Source: JADCGM01 sp943368345 (GTDB lineage Bacteria; Pseudomonadota; Alphaproteobacteria; Sphingomonadales; Sphingomonadaceae). Taken from it: a stretch of DNA of 64,000 bases. Both the position numbers and the translations under genes were made by a program. Shown here in pieces: positions 1 through 7,327 of this stretch. The stretch lies in assembly GCA_943368345.1 (NCBI GenBank), contig CALRKY020000001.1, positions 1 to 64,000 on the forward strand, in the 5' to 3' direction. Position 1 is the stretch's first letter, and each line of letters begins with the position of its first letter. The notes beneath the pieces were generated by a model. The model did not search any database. It saw only the letters and a program-made list of their open reading frames with translations, and was not told where the DNA came from.

Positions 1-109
1 AACTCCGACCACGCTCCGACGGAAGCAAAGGCCCGATCAGTGCCCATTCATCATCGCTGACCCCAATCCGCTCGCCCAATGCTGCCTCCAAAAGACAGCC
101 TTGAATCAA
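1..109 (-). mobile_element. N-terminal fragment of an IS5-type transposase, cut by the left edge
   Basis: Reading the minus strand, the open frame gives a peptide containing SDDEWALIGPLLPSERG. This closely resembles the first domain (DUF4096-like) of IS5-family transposases, which typically starts with a D-E-W-x-L-I-x-P-L-L-P motif. The frame is closed by a stop at 125-127 and has no ATG; TTG at 107-109 is a possible start. The rest of the element would lie left of the window, so I cannot say whether it is intact. No terminal inverted repeat was recognised between here and the XRE gene. Confidence 0.55.
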
Positions 110-155
110 TGATCGAGTCTCAGGTCAAGCTTTGTCCACGTGGCCTAACAACATT

Positions 156-172
156 TGGCTTCCGAGAAGCCA
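156..172. other. Small hairpin between the transposase fragment and the XRE gene
   Basis: Arms TGGCTTC and GAAGCCA pair perfectly around a 3-base loop. It lies downstream of the XRE regulator on its strand and could end that transcript, but no T-run follows. The surrounding 110-259 stretch shows no convincing gene on either strand. Confidence 0.3.
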
Positions 173-259
173 GGGCACCCATCGGCGGCGAATGAGGAGC
201 GGCCTGCTTCCTTCGCCGGGTTTGTAACGACCGGTCCAGCGGCGACTGTCATGGTCCAT

Positions 260-496
260 TTACAGATCTCCCGCACGACGCAGCGCGTCTGTGAGCGAAG
301 GGAAGGCGGTGAAGGAAAACACAAACTCCACCGGCACCTTGAAATAGGCTGCGATTTTCATGCCTAGCTCGAGGCTCGGTTTATAGTCGCCTCGCTCGAG
401 GTAGCCGATCGTCTGCGGGTTGACGCCAACCGCCTCCGCCAGTTCGCGGCGCGAGCAGTTGCGGTCATTCCGCAACAATCCGATTCGGTTGAACAT
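260..496 (-). CDS. Small XRE-family helix-turn-helix transcriptional regulator
   Basis: This 78-residue protein is almost entirely a Cro/CI-type helix-turn-helix domain. Residues 17-40 (RRELAEAVGVNPQTIGYLER) form the recognition unit, and KPSLELGMKIAAYFKVPVE follows as helices 4 and 5, as in YgzD-like regulators. It probably represses its own promoter: the -35 and spacer are covered by a perfect 24-base palindrome at 512-535. The start ATG sits only about 8 bases beyond the -10 box, so the mRNA is probably almost leaderless. There is no obvious partner gene. The downstream side ends at the IS5-type fragment, so a partner may have been lost there (inference). Confidence 0.8.
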   Translation of the reverse strand: MFNRIGLLRNDRNCSRRELAEAVGVNPQTIGYLERGDYKPSLELGMKIAAYFKVPVEFVFSFTAFPSLTDALRRAGDL

Positions 497-504
497 GTGA
501 AATC

Positions 505-533
505 TTTATAGTTTTGTTGTGAAAACACAACAA
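505..533 (-). promoter_or_regulatory. Promoter of the XRE gene
   Basis: On the minus strand TTGTTG (528-533) and TATAAA (505-510) are separated by exactly 17 bases, a good sigma-70 type promoter. Transcription would begin about 7 bases beyond the -10, at roughly 497-499, directly before the ATG at 496. Confidence 0.6.
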
Positions 534-535
534 AA
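512..535. promoter_or_regulatory. Perfect palindromic operator over the XRE promoter
   Basis: Arms TTTTGTTGTG and CACAACAAAA are exact reverse complements separated by AAAA. The site covers the -35 hexamer and spacer of the XRE promoter, so binding would block RNA polymerase. That is the usual arrangement for an autorepressing XRE regulator; that XRE itself binds here is inferred. Confidence 0.65.
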
Positions 536-604
536 TTTGGTGACGCAGCGACATTATTTCAAATTTTGCATCCGAGACTGTCAAACCATGTCGGCAGCCG
601 AGGC

Positions 605-1174
605 CTAATCGACCGCGAAAATCTCCGCTGCTGGCACCGTTATGTTCAGCGACGGAAGGCCCACATCAGCGCCGGTCGCGAGCCAGTTGTCCGACCAGCC
701 TTCGGGGCCTGTACGCTGCACGACACGGACCCGCCGCCGGTCCGGATCAACAAACAGGATCGTGTCGATCCCCGGCAACGCCTGATATTCGGCAAGCTTG
801 ACGACCTGATCATGGGACGATGTCGATGGCGACAGCACCTCAACGACAACCCTAGGATCGCCTAGGAGTTTACGCCCCGCATTCTCGGGCTTGGCCGGGT
901 CGTTGCAATAGACCGACACATCCGGGTAGCGAACGTTGAGTTCGCCGGTCTTCACCGCCATATCGGACCCGAACGGGCGACATCCTGAACCGCGTAATCT
1001 CACTAACAACGAGCCTACAAGATTGGCCTGTATCGCGGCATGGCTGACCGTTCCGCCAGCCATCATGTAGATAAAGCCATCGACCAGTTCTGCTTTCGCA
1101 TCGCCGAAATCCATTTCAACGAATTCTTCGGCAGTAACCGTACGATATGCCGGATTGGATGCAACGGTGGCCAT
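605..1174 (-). CDS. Uma2 family (DUF820) endonuclease-like protein
   Basis: The protein is 189 residues from ATG at 1172-1174. The frame is open further upstream, but that part encodes alanine/tryptophan-rich sequence which is the shadow of the groEL Gly-Gly-Met tail. The order of motifs fits Uma2/DUF820: TAEEFVEMD near the N terminus, ELVDGFIYMM, RYPDVSVYCND (PD core), VVVEVLSPSTSSHD (E of the PD-(D/E)XK nuclease core) and a C-terminal beta region. The family is a PD-(D/E)XK nuclease fold, common in cyanobacteria and scattered in proteobacteria, with unknown biological role. It lies behind groEL, separated by a terminator, so it is probably transcribed alone. Confidence 0.8.
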   Translation of the reverse strand: MATVASNPAYRTVTAEEFVEMDFGDAKAELVDGFIYMMAGGTVSHAAIQANLVGSLLVRLRGSGCRPFGSDMAVKTGELNVRYPDVSVYCNDPAKPENAGRKLLGDPRVVVEVLSPSTSSHDQVVKLAEYQALPGIDTILFVDPDRRRVRVVQRTGPEGWSDNWLATGADVGLPSLNITVPAAEIFAVD

Positions 1175-1208
1175 CTGTCGATGGATACACCTCTGCCACC
1201 CCAAAGCA

Positions 1209-1236
1209 AAGGGCCGGAGGTTTCCCCCCGGCCCTT
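1209..1236 (-). terminator. Rho-independent terminator of groESL
   Basis: On the minus strand the arms AAGGGCCGG and CCGGCCCTT pair perfectly around a 10-base loop, followed by a short T-rich stretch (TGCTTTG). It begins about 24 bases after the groEL stop codon. Confidence 0.7.
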
Positions 1237-1259
1237 CATTCATTCGGTGAACGTTCGGA

Positions 1260-2915
1260 CTAGAAGTCCATGCCGCCCATGCCGCCCATTCCGCCGCCGC
1301 CCATGCCGCCGCCCATTCCGCCGCCGGATTTGTCTTCCGGCAGTTCAGCGACAACCGCTTCGGTGGTGATCAGCAGGGACGCGACCGAGGCTGCGTCCTG
1401 CAGTGCGGTGCGAACAACCTTGGTCGGGTCGATCACGCCGGACTTGACCAGGTCCTCATAGACTTCGGTCTGGGCGTTGAAGCCCATATTCTCGTTGTTG
1501 CCATCGAGCAGCTTGCCCGAAACAACCGCGCCGTCATGACCAGCGTTCTGCGCGATCTGGCGCAGTGGCGAGGTCAGGGCCTTGCGGATGATGTCGACGC
1601 CGCGCGTCTGGTCATCATTGGCACCCTTCATGCCCTCAAGCGCCTTGGTGGCGTACAGCAGAGCCGTACCACCGCCCGGGACGATGCCTTCTTCCACCGC
1701 AGCGCGGGTGGCGTGCAGGGCATCATCAACCCGGTCCTTGCGCTCCTTGACCTCAACCTCAGTCGATCCACCGACCTTGAGGACGGCAACGCCGCCTGCA
1801 AGCTTGGCCAGACGCTCCTGAAGTTTTTCCTTGTCATAGTCCGAGGTGGTGTTCTCGATCTGCGAGCGGATCTGCTCAACGCGGCCCTTGATCGATTCGG
1901 CATCACCGGCACCGTCGACGATGGTGGTGTTGTCCTTGTCGATGGTGACGCGCTTGGCTTTGCCGAGCATGGCGAGCGTGACATTCTCCAGCTTGATGCC
2001 AAGGTCTTCGGAGATCATCTGGCCCTGCGTCAGGATCGCGATATCCTCCAGCATCGCCTTGCGACGATCACCAAAGCCCGGAGCCTTGACGGCGGCGACC
2101 TTCAGGCCACCGCGCAGCTTGTTGACGACGAGCGTGGCCAGAGCCTCGCCCTCGACGTCTTCCGCGATGATCAGCAGCGGGCGGCCCGACTGCACGACCG
2201 CTTCGAGAACCGGCAGCAACGCCTGGAGGTTCGACAGCTTCTTTTCGTGGATAAGGATATGCGGGTTGTCGAGTTCAACCTGCATCTTCTCCGGGTTGGT
2301 GATGAAGTAGGGCGACAGATAGCCGCGGTCGAACTGCATGCCTTCGACGACATCCAGTTCGGAGGCCATACCCTTGGCTTCCTCGACGGTGATCACGCCT
2401 TCCTTGCCGACCTTTTCCATCGCTTCGGCGATCATGGTGCCGATTTCGGTCTCACCATTGGCCGAGATGGTACCGACCTGCGCAATTTCACCCGAGCCAG
2501 CGACCGGCTTCGACCGCTTCTTGAGATCGGCAACGACGGCAACAACGGCCAGATCGATGCCGCGCTTCAGGTCCATCGGGTTCATGCCTGCTGCGACCGA
2601 CTTCAGGCCTTCGCGAACGATGGCCTGGGCCAGAACCGTGGCAGTCGTGGTGCCGTCACCGGCGATATCGTTGGTCTTGGAAGCGACTTCGCGGACCATC
2701 TGCGCACCGATATTCTGGTACTTGTCCTTCAGTTCGATTTCCTTGGCGACCGTCACACCGTCCTTGGTGATGCGGGGTGCACCGAAGCTCTTTTCGATGA
2801 CCACGTTGCGGCCCTTTGGCCCCAGCGTGACCTTGACGGCATCAGCGAGGATGTCGACGCCCTGAAGAATGCGTTCGCGCGCGTCGCGGCCGAACTTTAC
2901 GTCCTTGGCTGCCAT
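1260..2915 (-). CDS. groEL: Chaperonin GroEL (Hsp60)
   Basis: This 551-residue protein is the large chaperonin subunit. It forms double heptameric rings that fold proteins in the cytoplasm using ATP, with GroES as lid. It has full family length and near-consensus sequence: VTLGPKGRNVVIEKSFG, GDGTTTATVLA around residue 86 (ATP site), and the hallmark C-terminal GGM repeats ending MGGMDF. It lies 55 bases downstream of groES and is cotranscribed with it from the CIRCE-controlled promoter. Nothing is truncated. It is the only groEL copy in the window; alphaproteobacteria often have more than one elsewhere. Confidence 0.98.
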   Translation of the reverse strand: MAAKDVKFGRDARERILQGVDILADAVKVTLGPKGRNVVIEKSFGAPRITKDGVTVAKEIELKDKYQNIGAQMVREVASKTNDIAGDGTTTATVLAQAIVREGLKSVAAGMNPMDLKRGIDLAVVAVVADLKKRSKPVAGSGEIAQVGTISANGETEIGTMIAEAMEKVGKEGVITVEEAKGMASELDVVEGMQFDRGYLSPYFITNPEKMQVELDNPHILIHEKKLSNLQALLPVLEAVVQSGRPLLIIAEDVEGEALATLVVNKLRGGLKVAAVKAPGFGDRRKAMLEDIAILTQGQMISEDLGIKLENVTLAMLGKAKRVTIDKDNTTIVDGAGDAESIKGRVEQIRSQIENTTSDYDKEKLQERLAKLAGGVAVLKVGGSTEVEVKERKDRVDDALHATRAAVEEGIVPGGGTALLYATKALEGMKGANDDQTRGVDIIRKALTSPLRQIAQNAGHDGAVVSGKLLDGNNENMGFNAQTEVYEDLVKSGVIDPTKVVRTALQDAASVASLLITTEAVVAELPEDKSGGGMGGGMGGGGMGGMGGMDF

Positions 2916-2970
2916 ATTGAAATTCCTTTGATTAGAATGGTTTGGTCAAAAAGCGCTCTGCAGGTCTGGC

Positions 2971-3258
2971 TCAGCCGACGATCCCGAGAATGTCGCTTTC
3001 CTTCATGATCAGCAGGTCTTCGCCGTCCAGCTTGACCTCGGTGCCCGACCATTTGCCGAACAGGATCTTGTCGCCGGCCTTGACGTCGAGCGGCGTGATC
3101 TTGCCATCGTCGCCGCGTGCGCCTGCACCGACGGAAACCACCTCGCCCTCCTGGGGCTTTTCCTTGGCGGTATCGGGAATGATGATGCCACCCGCAGTCT
3201 TCTCGTTGGCCTCGATACGGCGGACGAGAACGCGGTCATGCAATGGACGAAAGCTCAT
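2971..3258 (-). CDS. groES: Co-chaperonin GroES (Hsp10)
   Basis: This 95-residue protein is the lid of the GroEL chamber. The sequence matches the family from end to end: FRPLHDRVLVRR at the start, the mobile loop around KTAGGIIIPDTAKEKP (residues 20-35), VGAGARGDDGKITPLDVKAGDKILFGKWSGTE, and the EDLLIMKESDILGI end. It is the first gene of the groESL operon. A CIRCE element and a promoter stand 34-100 bases upstream of its start, so repression by HrcA and induction by heat are expected. Confidence 0.98.
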   Translation of the reverse strand: MSFRPLHDRVLVRRIEANEKTAGGIIIPDTAKEKPQEGEVVSVGAGARGDDGKITPLDVKAGDKILFGKWSGTEVKLDGEDLLIMKESDILGIVG

Positions 3259-3291
3259 GCGTCACCCTGACTATCATATGTTGAACAATCA

Positions 3292-3318
3292 CTGGCACTC
3301 ACCAATGGCGAGTGCTAG
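3292..3318 (-). promoter_or_regulatory. CIRCE element (HrcA operator) of groESL
   Basis: The minus strand reads CTAGCACTC, 9 bases, GAGTGCCAG, matching the CIRCE consensus TTAGCACTC-N9-GAGTGCTAA with intact inner GCACTC/GAGTGC arms. It lies just after the -10 box, where HrcA would block initiation. Confidence 0.92.
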
Positions 3319-3328
3319 CGGTGGTGGG

Positions 3329-3357
3329 GATATGTGGATGCGGCCCTGCAGAGTCAA
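3329..3357 (-). promoter_or_regulatory. Promoter of groESL
   Basis: On the minus strand TTGACT (3352-3357) and CATATC (3329-3334) are 17 bases apart. The -35 region can also be read as CTTGAC, as in alphaproteobacterial RpoH-type promoters. The CIRCE element begins about 10 bases downstream, where the transcript would start. Confidence 0.6.
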
Positions 3358-3381
3358 GGCGTGGGGGGCGTGAAATTCCTG

Positions 3382-4107
3382 TTACGGAATTTGCCGGGCG
3401 CGGCCTCGTGCCGGTGGCGGCACCAGATCAGGCAATTGACCGCCCTTGCGGAACCCCTTGATCACCAGGACCGTCAGGATGGTGAAATGACCAAGGCCCG
3501 CCATAGCCATCGGAATCACCCATTCACCGCTTATGGCCGGATCGACGGCCTGGAGGCCGACGATGTTCGGCCCGAATATCGCGCGCATCACATGGATCGT
3601 CGCGATCACCAGCGCGAGTCCGGCGACGCCACGGAATTCGGCCGGTCGTCCCTCAATCCGACGTATGAGTTCAAACGCCGTCACCGCTGAATAGGCTCCG
3701 TGCAACAACGAAATAACAACCACACGGCTGGCAAAATCCGGCCCCAGCTTGGCGCTAGCTGCCAGCCAGATCGTCGGGCCGAGAACCAGCGCAAACAGAT
3801 TCGGGGACGCGCCGTTGGTGCGCCGCGCTGCGCAATAGCCAAGGCCTGCTGCGCCCAGCATCGCATAATTGGCGATCATCCGGAGCCAGCCGTCAGGGGT
3901 GTCGCCACCAAAGGCGAACAGCGCATAGCCAGCCGCGCAAAGCCCGGCTGCAACCGCCCACCAGAGCAGCGAATCCGCCGCGCGGTTCCGACGCCACTCC
4001 GACAGCAGCGCCGCACAGCAAAGCGCGGTCACCACCGCAGTCAGCAACAACATCAGATAGGGCGCAGGCAAATGCACATCCTCCGCGAAGACGCCCCAGC
4101 CTAACAC
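3382..4107 (-). CDS. Multi-spanning membrane protein resembling the sensor half of diguanylate cyclases
   Basis: The 241-residue protein has about six or seven hydrophobic helices and short loops. The spacing and wording (SLLWWAVAAGLCAAGYALFAFGG, WLRMIANYAMLGAAGLGYCAARR) recall the six-helix N-terminal domain found before GGDEF domains in many sphingomonad diguanylate cyclases. No GGDEF, kinase or other cytoplasmic domain follows: the protein ends 33 residues after the last helix with a proline/arginine-rich tail. It stands alone between groES and tig. Function is unknown; it may be a stand-alone sensor domain or the remnant of a larger protein. Confidence 0.6.
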   Translation of the reverse strand: MLGWGVFAEDVHLPAPYLMLLLTAVVTALCCAALLSEWRRNRAADSLLWWAVAAGLCAAGYALFAFGGDTPDGWLRMIANYAMLGAAGLGYCAARRTNGASPNLFALVLGPTIWLAASAKLGPDFASRVVVISLLHGAYSAVTAFELIRRIEGRPAEFRGVAGLALVIATIHVMRAIFGPNIVGLQAVDPAISGEWVIPMAMAGLGHFTILTVLVIKGFRKGGQLPDLVPPPARGRARQIP

Positions 4108-4180
4108 AGCAACCCACCCTGCGACAAGCTGCCGCAGGTCCTGTCACATCCGCCCTATTCTGAACGCAAACCCGAAGCCA

Positions 4181-5728
4181 CTAAGCCTTTTTGGCCGCAG
4201 CCTTTTTTGGCTTCGCAGCGGCAGGCGCGGCATCAGCCTTTGCAGCTGCAGGCTTTGCGGCTTTAGGCTTTGCGACCTTCGCCGGTTCTGCGGCAGGCTC
4301 AGCCTCGGCCTTCGCCGACTTCGCAGGTTTTGCTGCCTTCTTGGCCTTCGCGGGCGCATGATCATGACCGCAGCCGGGGCCGTGGACATGACCAGGCGTC
4401 TCGTCCTCGCTCTCGATGGCCGCTTCCAGTTCAGCGCGGGACACCGACCGCTCGGTCAGCGCTGCTTTGCCGATCAGGAAATCGACAACCTTGTCCTCAT
4501 ACAGCGGGGCGCGGAGTTGAGCTGCGGCCATCGCATCCTGCTGGAAAAACTGCATCGCCTGCGGGCGCTGCTTGTCAGGATAGCGTGACACTTCCTGCGC
4601 AATCAGCCGGTTCATTTCGGCCTGACTGACCTGAATCTCGTTGGTCTGGCCGATTTCCGACAGCAACAGGCCAAGCCGCACGCGGCGTTCGGCAATCCGC
4701 CGATATTCGCCGCGATCCTTCTCGATCTCCGCCTGCGCCGCAGCCACATCGGGCTCGTTGCTGGTTTCCTGCTGCAACTGCTGCCAAATCTGCTCGAATT
4801 CGGCATCGACCATCGAGGCGGGGACATCGAAGGTGTTCGACGCCGCCAGATGGTCGAGCAACTTCCGCTTCATATGGGTGCGGGTCAGGTTGCTCAGTTC
4901 GGCTTCAATCTGATCCTTCAAAATGTCCTTCAGCTGCTGGAGCGATTCCAATCCGAGATTCTTCGCCAGATCGTCATCCAGCCCGACCAGCTTGGCGGTG
5001 CGGACTTCGGTGACAGTCACATCAAACTGCGCCGGACGCCCCTTGAGGTAGGCGACATTGTAATCCGCCGGGAAGGTCACGTTCAGCACGCGCTGTTCAT
5101 TGGCCTTCACGCCAAGCAACTGGTCCTCAAAGCCGGGGATCAGGCGGCCCGAGCCGAGTTCGACCTGCATCGCCTCACCCTTGCCGCCGTCGAACGCCTC
5201 GCCGTCAACGGTGCCGAGATAGTCGATGACCACCACATCGCCAGTGGCAGCAGCATGGCCCTTCTTGGCAGGTTCAAAGCTTTTCTGCTGATCGGCAAAC
5301 CGCTGCAGCGCCGCCGTCATCGCATCGTCATCGGCGGCAACCGTCAGCTTCTCCAGTTCGATACCCTCCAGAGCAGGCAGCGTGATCGCTGGCAGAACTT
5401 CGACTGCGACCTTCAGCGACAGATCCATGCCGTCCTGATAATCGTCAATCTCGACTTTCGGCTGCATTGCGGGACGAAGCTTTTCCTTGGCAACCAGCGC
5501 CTGCACGCCTTCGTTGGCGGCTTCCTCCAGCGCCTGACCGGTCACTGCGGGACCGTGCATTTTCCGCACCAGGTTCGCCGGAACCTTGCCGGGGCGGAAC
5601 CCTGGCATGCGGATCTGCTGGGCGGCGGTTGCCAGGTGCCGATCAATCCGGGCGTTGAAATCCTTCGCCGGAATGGTGACGCGATATTCGCGCTTCAGGC
5701 CCTCGTTCAACGTTTCCGCAATGCGCAT
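4181..5728 (-). CDS. tig: Trigger factor, ribosome-associated chaperone, with a long lysine/alanine tail
   Basis: Trigger factor binds ribosomal protein L23 at the tunnel exit and shelters nascent chains. The ribosome-docking signature GFRPGKVP is at residues 43-50. The FKBP-type isomerase domain is around 150-245 (GDVVVIDYLGTVDGEAFDGGKGE), and the C-terminal chaperone arms run to about 440. The protein is 515 residues against about 430-450 usually. The extra 75 residues begin with a His/Cys patch (HVHGPGCGHDH) and continue as low-complexity Lys/Ala/Pro repeats. Unlike the common tig-clpP-clpX order, clpP and clpX lie 37 kb away here. The start ATG at 5726-5728 gives the standard N terminus. 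Confidence 0.96.
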   Translation of the reverse strand: MRIAETLNEGLKREYRVTIPAKDFNARIDRHLATAAQQIRMPGFRPGKVPANLVRKMHGPAVTGQALEEAANEGVQALVAKEKLRPAMQPKVEIDDYQDGMDLSLKVAVEVLPAITLPALEGIELEKLTVAADDDAMTAALQRFADQQKSFEPAKKGHAAATGDVVVIDYLGTVDGEAFDGGKGEAMQVELGSGRLIPGFEDQLLGVKANEQRVLNVTFPADYNVAYLKGRPAQFDVTVTEVRTAKLVGLDDDLAKNLGLESLQQLKDILKDQIEAELSNLTRTHMKRKLLDHLAASNTFDVPASMVDAEFEQIWQQLQQETSNEPDVAAAQAEIEKDRGEYRRIAERRVRLGLLLSEIGQTNEIQVSQAEMNRLIAQEVSRYPDKQRPQAMQFFQQDAMAAAQLRAPLYEDKVVDFLIGKAALTERSVSRAELEAAIESEDETPGHVHGPGCGHDHAPAKAKKAAKPAKSAKAEAEPAAEPAKVAKPKAAKPAAAKADAAPAAAKPKKAAAKKA

Positions 5729-5770
5729 GTTGTCGCTTTCTGTCGTCTCTCAATCGGCTACGCCGGGGAA

Positions 5771-5855
<85 letters not shown>

Positions 5856-5880
5856 GCCGGTTATTCCAAGTCGGCGGCTC

Positions 5881-6654
5881 CTATATCATCGCAGGGGGCG
5901 GGCGCAAGGCGCTCGGCAGATTCCGGGTCGCGCCAATCAGAAATTCGACATTGCCCTCTGGCCCGGTAATCGGACTTTGGGTGACGCCGCTGACCGTCCA
6001 GCCCGGCTGCGCGGCCAGCCACGCCTCGACCTCGGCCACCACCCGGTCATGGATGGCGGGGTCCCGCACCACGCCCCCCTTCCCGACTTCACCGCGTCCG
6101 GCCTCAAACTGCGGCTTGATCAGCGCAATCAACCAAGCCTCCCGGGCTGCGAACCTCAGCGGCATCTCCAAAACCTTTGCCAAGCCGATGAAGCTAGCGT
6201 CGCACACGATGGCGTCGATGGGTTCGGGGATATGCTCCGCCGTCAGGATACGCGCACTGGTCTGTTCATGGACGACGACCCGTGGGTCCTGCCGCAGTTT
6301 CCACGCCAGTTGATTGGTGCCGGAATCGACTGCGTAGACCCTCGCCGCCCCGCGCGTCAGCAGCACATCGGTAAACCCGCCGGTCGATGAGCCCACATCC
6401 ATCGCCACCACAGCCCCGGTGGCAAATCCGAAGTGGTCGAGCCCATGCGCCAGCTTCAGCCCGCCGCGCGACACCCAGGGATGATCCCGCCCCTTGACGG
6501 TCAGCACCGCATCCGGCGCCAGCATCTGCCCGGACTTCTCAACCTTCCGGTCCCCGGCAAACACCAACCCAGCCATGATCAATGCCTGCGCCCGCGTCCG
6601 CGATTCGGCCAGCCCATGTTCGACGAGAAGTTGATCAGCGCGGGTTTTAGGCAA
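5881..6654 (-). CDS. tlyA: TlyA family RNA methyltransferase (hemolysin A-like)
   Basis: The 257-residue protein has an N-terminal S4 RNA-binding domain (residues 4-60, RADQLLVEHGLAESRTRAQ) joined to an FtsJ-like Rossmann methyltransferase domain with SAM motif DVGSSTGGFTDVLL at 86-99 and IKPQFEAGRGEVGKGG near 180. In actinobacteria TlyA 2'-O-methylates 16S and 23S rRNA; the same target is inferred here. In alphaproteobacteria the gene is frequently next to dxs. Here an AbrB/PIN pair lies between them, and the PIN gene stop overlaps the tlyA start by 8 bases. Confidence 0.9.
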   Translation of the reverse strand: MPKTRADQLLVEHGLAESRTRAQALIMAGLVFAGDRKVEKSGQMLAPDAVLTVKGRDHPWVSRGGLKLAHGLDHFGFATGAVVAMDVGSSTGGFTDVLLTRGAARVYAVDSGTNQLAWKLRQDPRVVVHEQTSARILTAEHIPEPIDAIVCDASFIGLAKVLEMPLRFAAREAWLIALIKPQFEAGRGEVGKGGVVRDPAIHDRVVAEVEAWLAAQPGWTVSGVTQSPITGPEGNVEFLIGATRNLPSALRPPPAMI

Positions 6655-7045
6655 AGGGGTTCACAATGCGGAGGCGGCCTTCGATCACCATGCCGTCGTG
6701 CATGTCTTCGGACCAAAGCGTGTCGCATCCACCTCGGAGGGCCGACGCGATGATCATGGAGTCGTATACTGACAACTGATAACGGTGGCCGATGTCCAAA
6801 CCCGTCAGATGCGTAGCCAAATCAAGCGGGGCGATCCGGGGGAAATGTGACCGTACAACCGACAATGCCACGCCAACTTCATCCCACGATCTTTTTAGCT
6901 TCCGCCGTGCGACGTTTGCGAACTCGTTGAGCGACTGAACACTGATCAGGCCACCGCGATGAAGCACGGCCTGAGCAACCCCACGTTTGGCATCAGCGGT
7001 AAATGCGTAGACCAAAACGTTCGAGTCCGGAAAAGCGAGACTCAC
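6647..7045 (-). CDS. PIN-domain toxin (VapC-like)
   Basis: This 132-residue PIN-domain protein would be an Mg-dependent endoribonuclease. The acidic catalytic residues are visible: D7 (FPDSNVLVYAF), E41 (SLNEFANVARR), D95 (LSVYDSMIIASAL) and E113/D114 (WSEDMHDG). It overlaps its AbrB-type partner by 4 bases (ATGA), the typical translational coupling of toxin-antitoxin pairs. Its 3' end overlaps tlyA by 8 bases, so tlyA may be expressed partly from this operon. Family assignment is firm; toxicity is inferred. Confidence 0.88.
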   Translation of the reverse strand: MSLAFPDSNVLVYAFTADAKRGVAQAVLHRGGLISVQSLNEFANVARRKLKRSWDEVGVALSVVRSHFPRIAPLDLATHLTGLDIGHRYQLSVYDSMIIASALRGGCDTLWSEDMHDGMVIEGRLRIVNPFA

Positions 7046-7275
7046 CGCGCATTGGCCCCTTCACGATCAAATTTGTAGTCGGCAGGCAGCTCCCAAGCGA
7101 TCGAACGCATCGCTTCAAGCGCCCGGCGCCGTCGCTCGTCTTCGCTCATTCCCAGCGTTTGATCATCAATTCGGCGCAGGTTGATAGTATCGCCCTCGCT
7201 GAGATTCATCTCACGAACCAATTTCACGGGTAGCCGCACTGCAAGGCTATTTCCCCAACGGGCAATCTGCGCCAC
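7042..7275 (-). CDS. AbrB/MazE-type antitoxin
   Basis: The protein is about 77 residues: a SpoVT-AbrB/MazE swapped-hairpin DNA-binding domain (AQIARWGNSLAVRLPVKLVREMNLSEGD) followed by a polar tail that would wrap the toxin. Two GTG codons are possible starts. The first (7279-7281) overlaps the Shine-Dalgarno AGGAGG, whereas the second (7273-7275) lies 5 bases behind it and is preferred. A perfect 11-base inverted repeat lies immediately upstream and is probably its operator. The downstream PIN gene overlaps by 4 bases. Confidence 0.85.
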   Translation of the reverse strand: MAQIARWGNSLAVRLPVKLVREMNLSEGDTINLRRIDDQTLGMSEDERRRRALEAMRSIAWELPADYKFDREGANAR

Positions 7276-7286
7276 CGACACCTCCT

Positions 7287-7314
7287 ATGATATACAGCGC
7301 GTTCTGTATATCAT
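7287..7314. promoter_or_regulatory. Palindromic operator of the AbrB/PIN pair
   Basis: Arms ATGATATACAG and CTGTATATCAT are exact reverse complements with a 6-base spacer. They sit directly before the ribosome-binding site of the antitoxin and contain TATAC/TATATC boxes that could serve as a -10. Autoregulation by the antitoxin-toxin complex is the expected role. Confidence 0.65.
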
Positions 7315-7327
7315 TCGAAAGATACCT

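Noticed and set aside
155..367. 70-codon plus-strand frame over the XRE gene
   Set aside because: It overlaps the XRE gene antisense and has no domain; the minus-strand frame has clear helix-turn-helix sequence and a promoter.
1174..1354. Upstream extension of the Uma2-like frame (Ala/Trp-rich)
   Set aside because: The extra 60 residues are the antisense-frame reading of the groEL GGM repeats and terminator, not protein sequence.
1536..3008. Long plus-strand open frame of 490 codons opposite groEL
   Set aside because: It is the antisense shadow of groEL: high third-position GC keeps the opposite frame open, and the protein has no recognisable domain.
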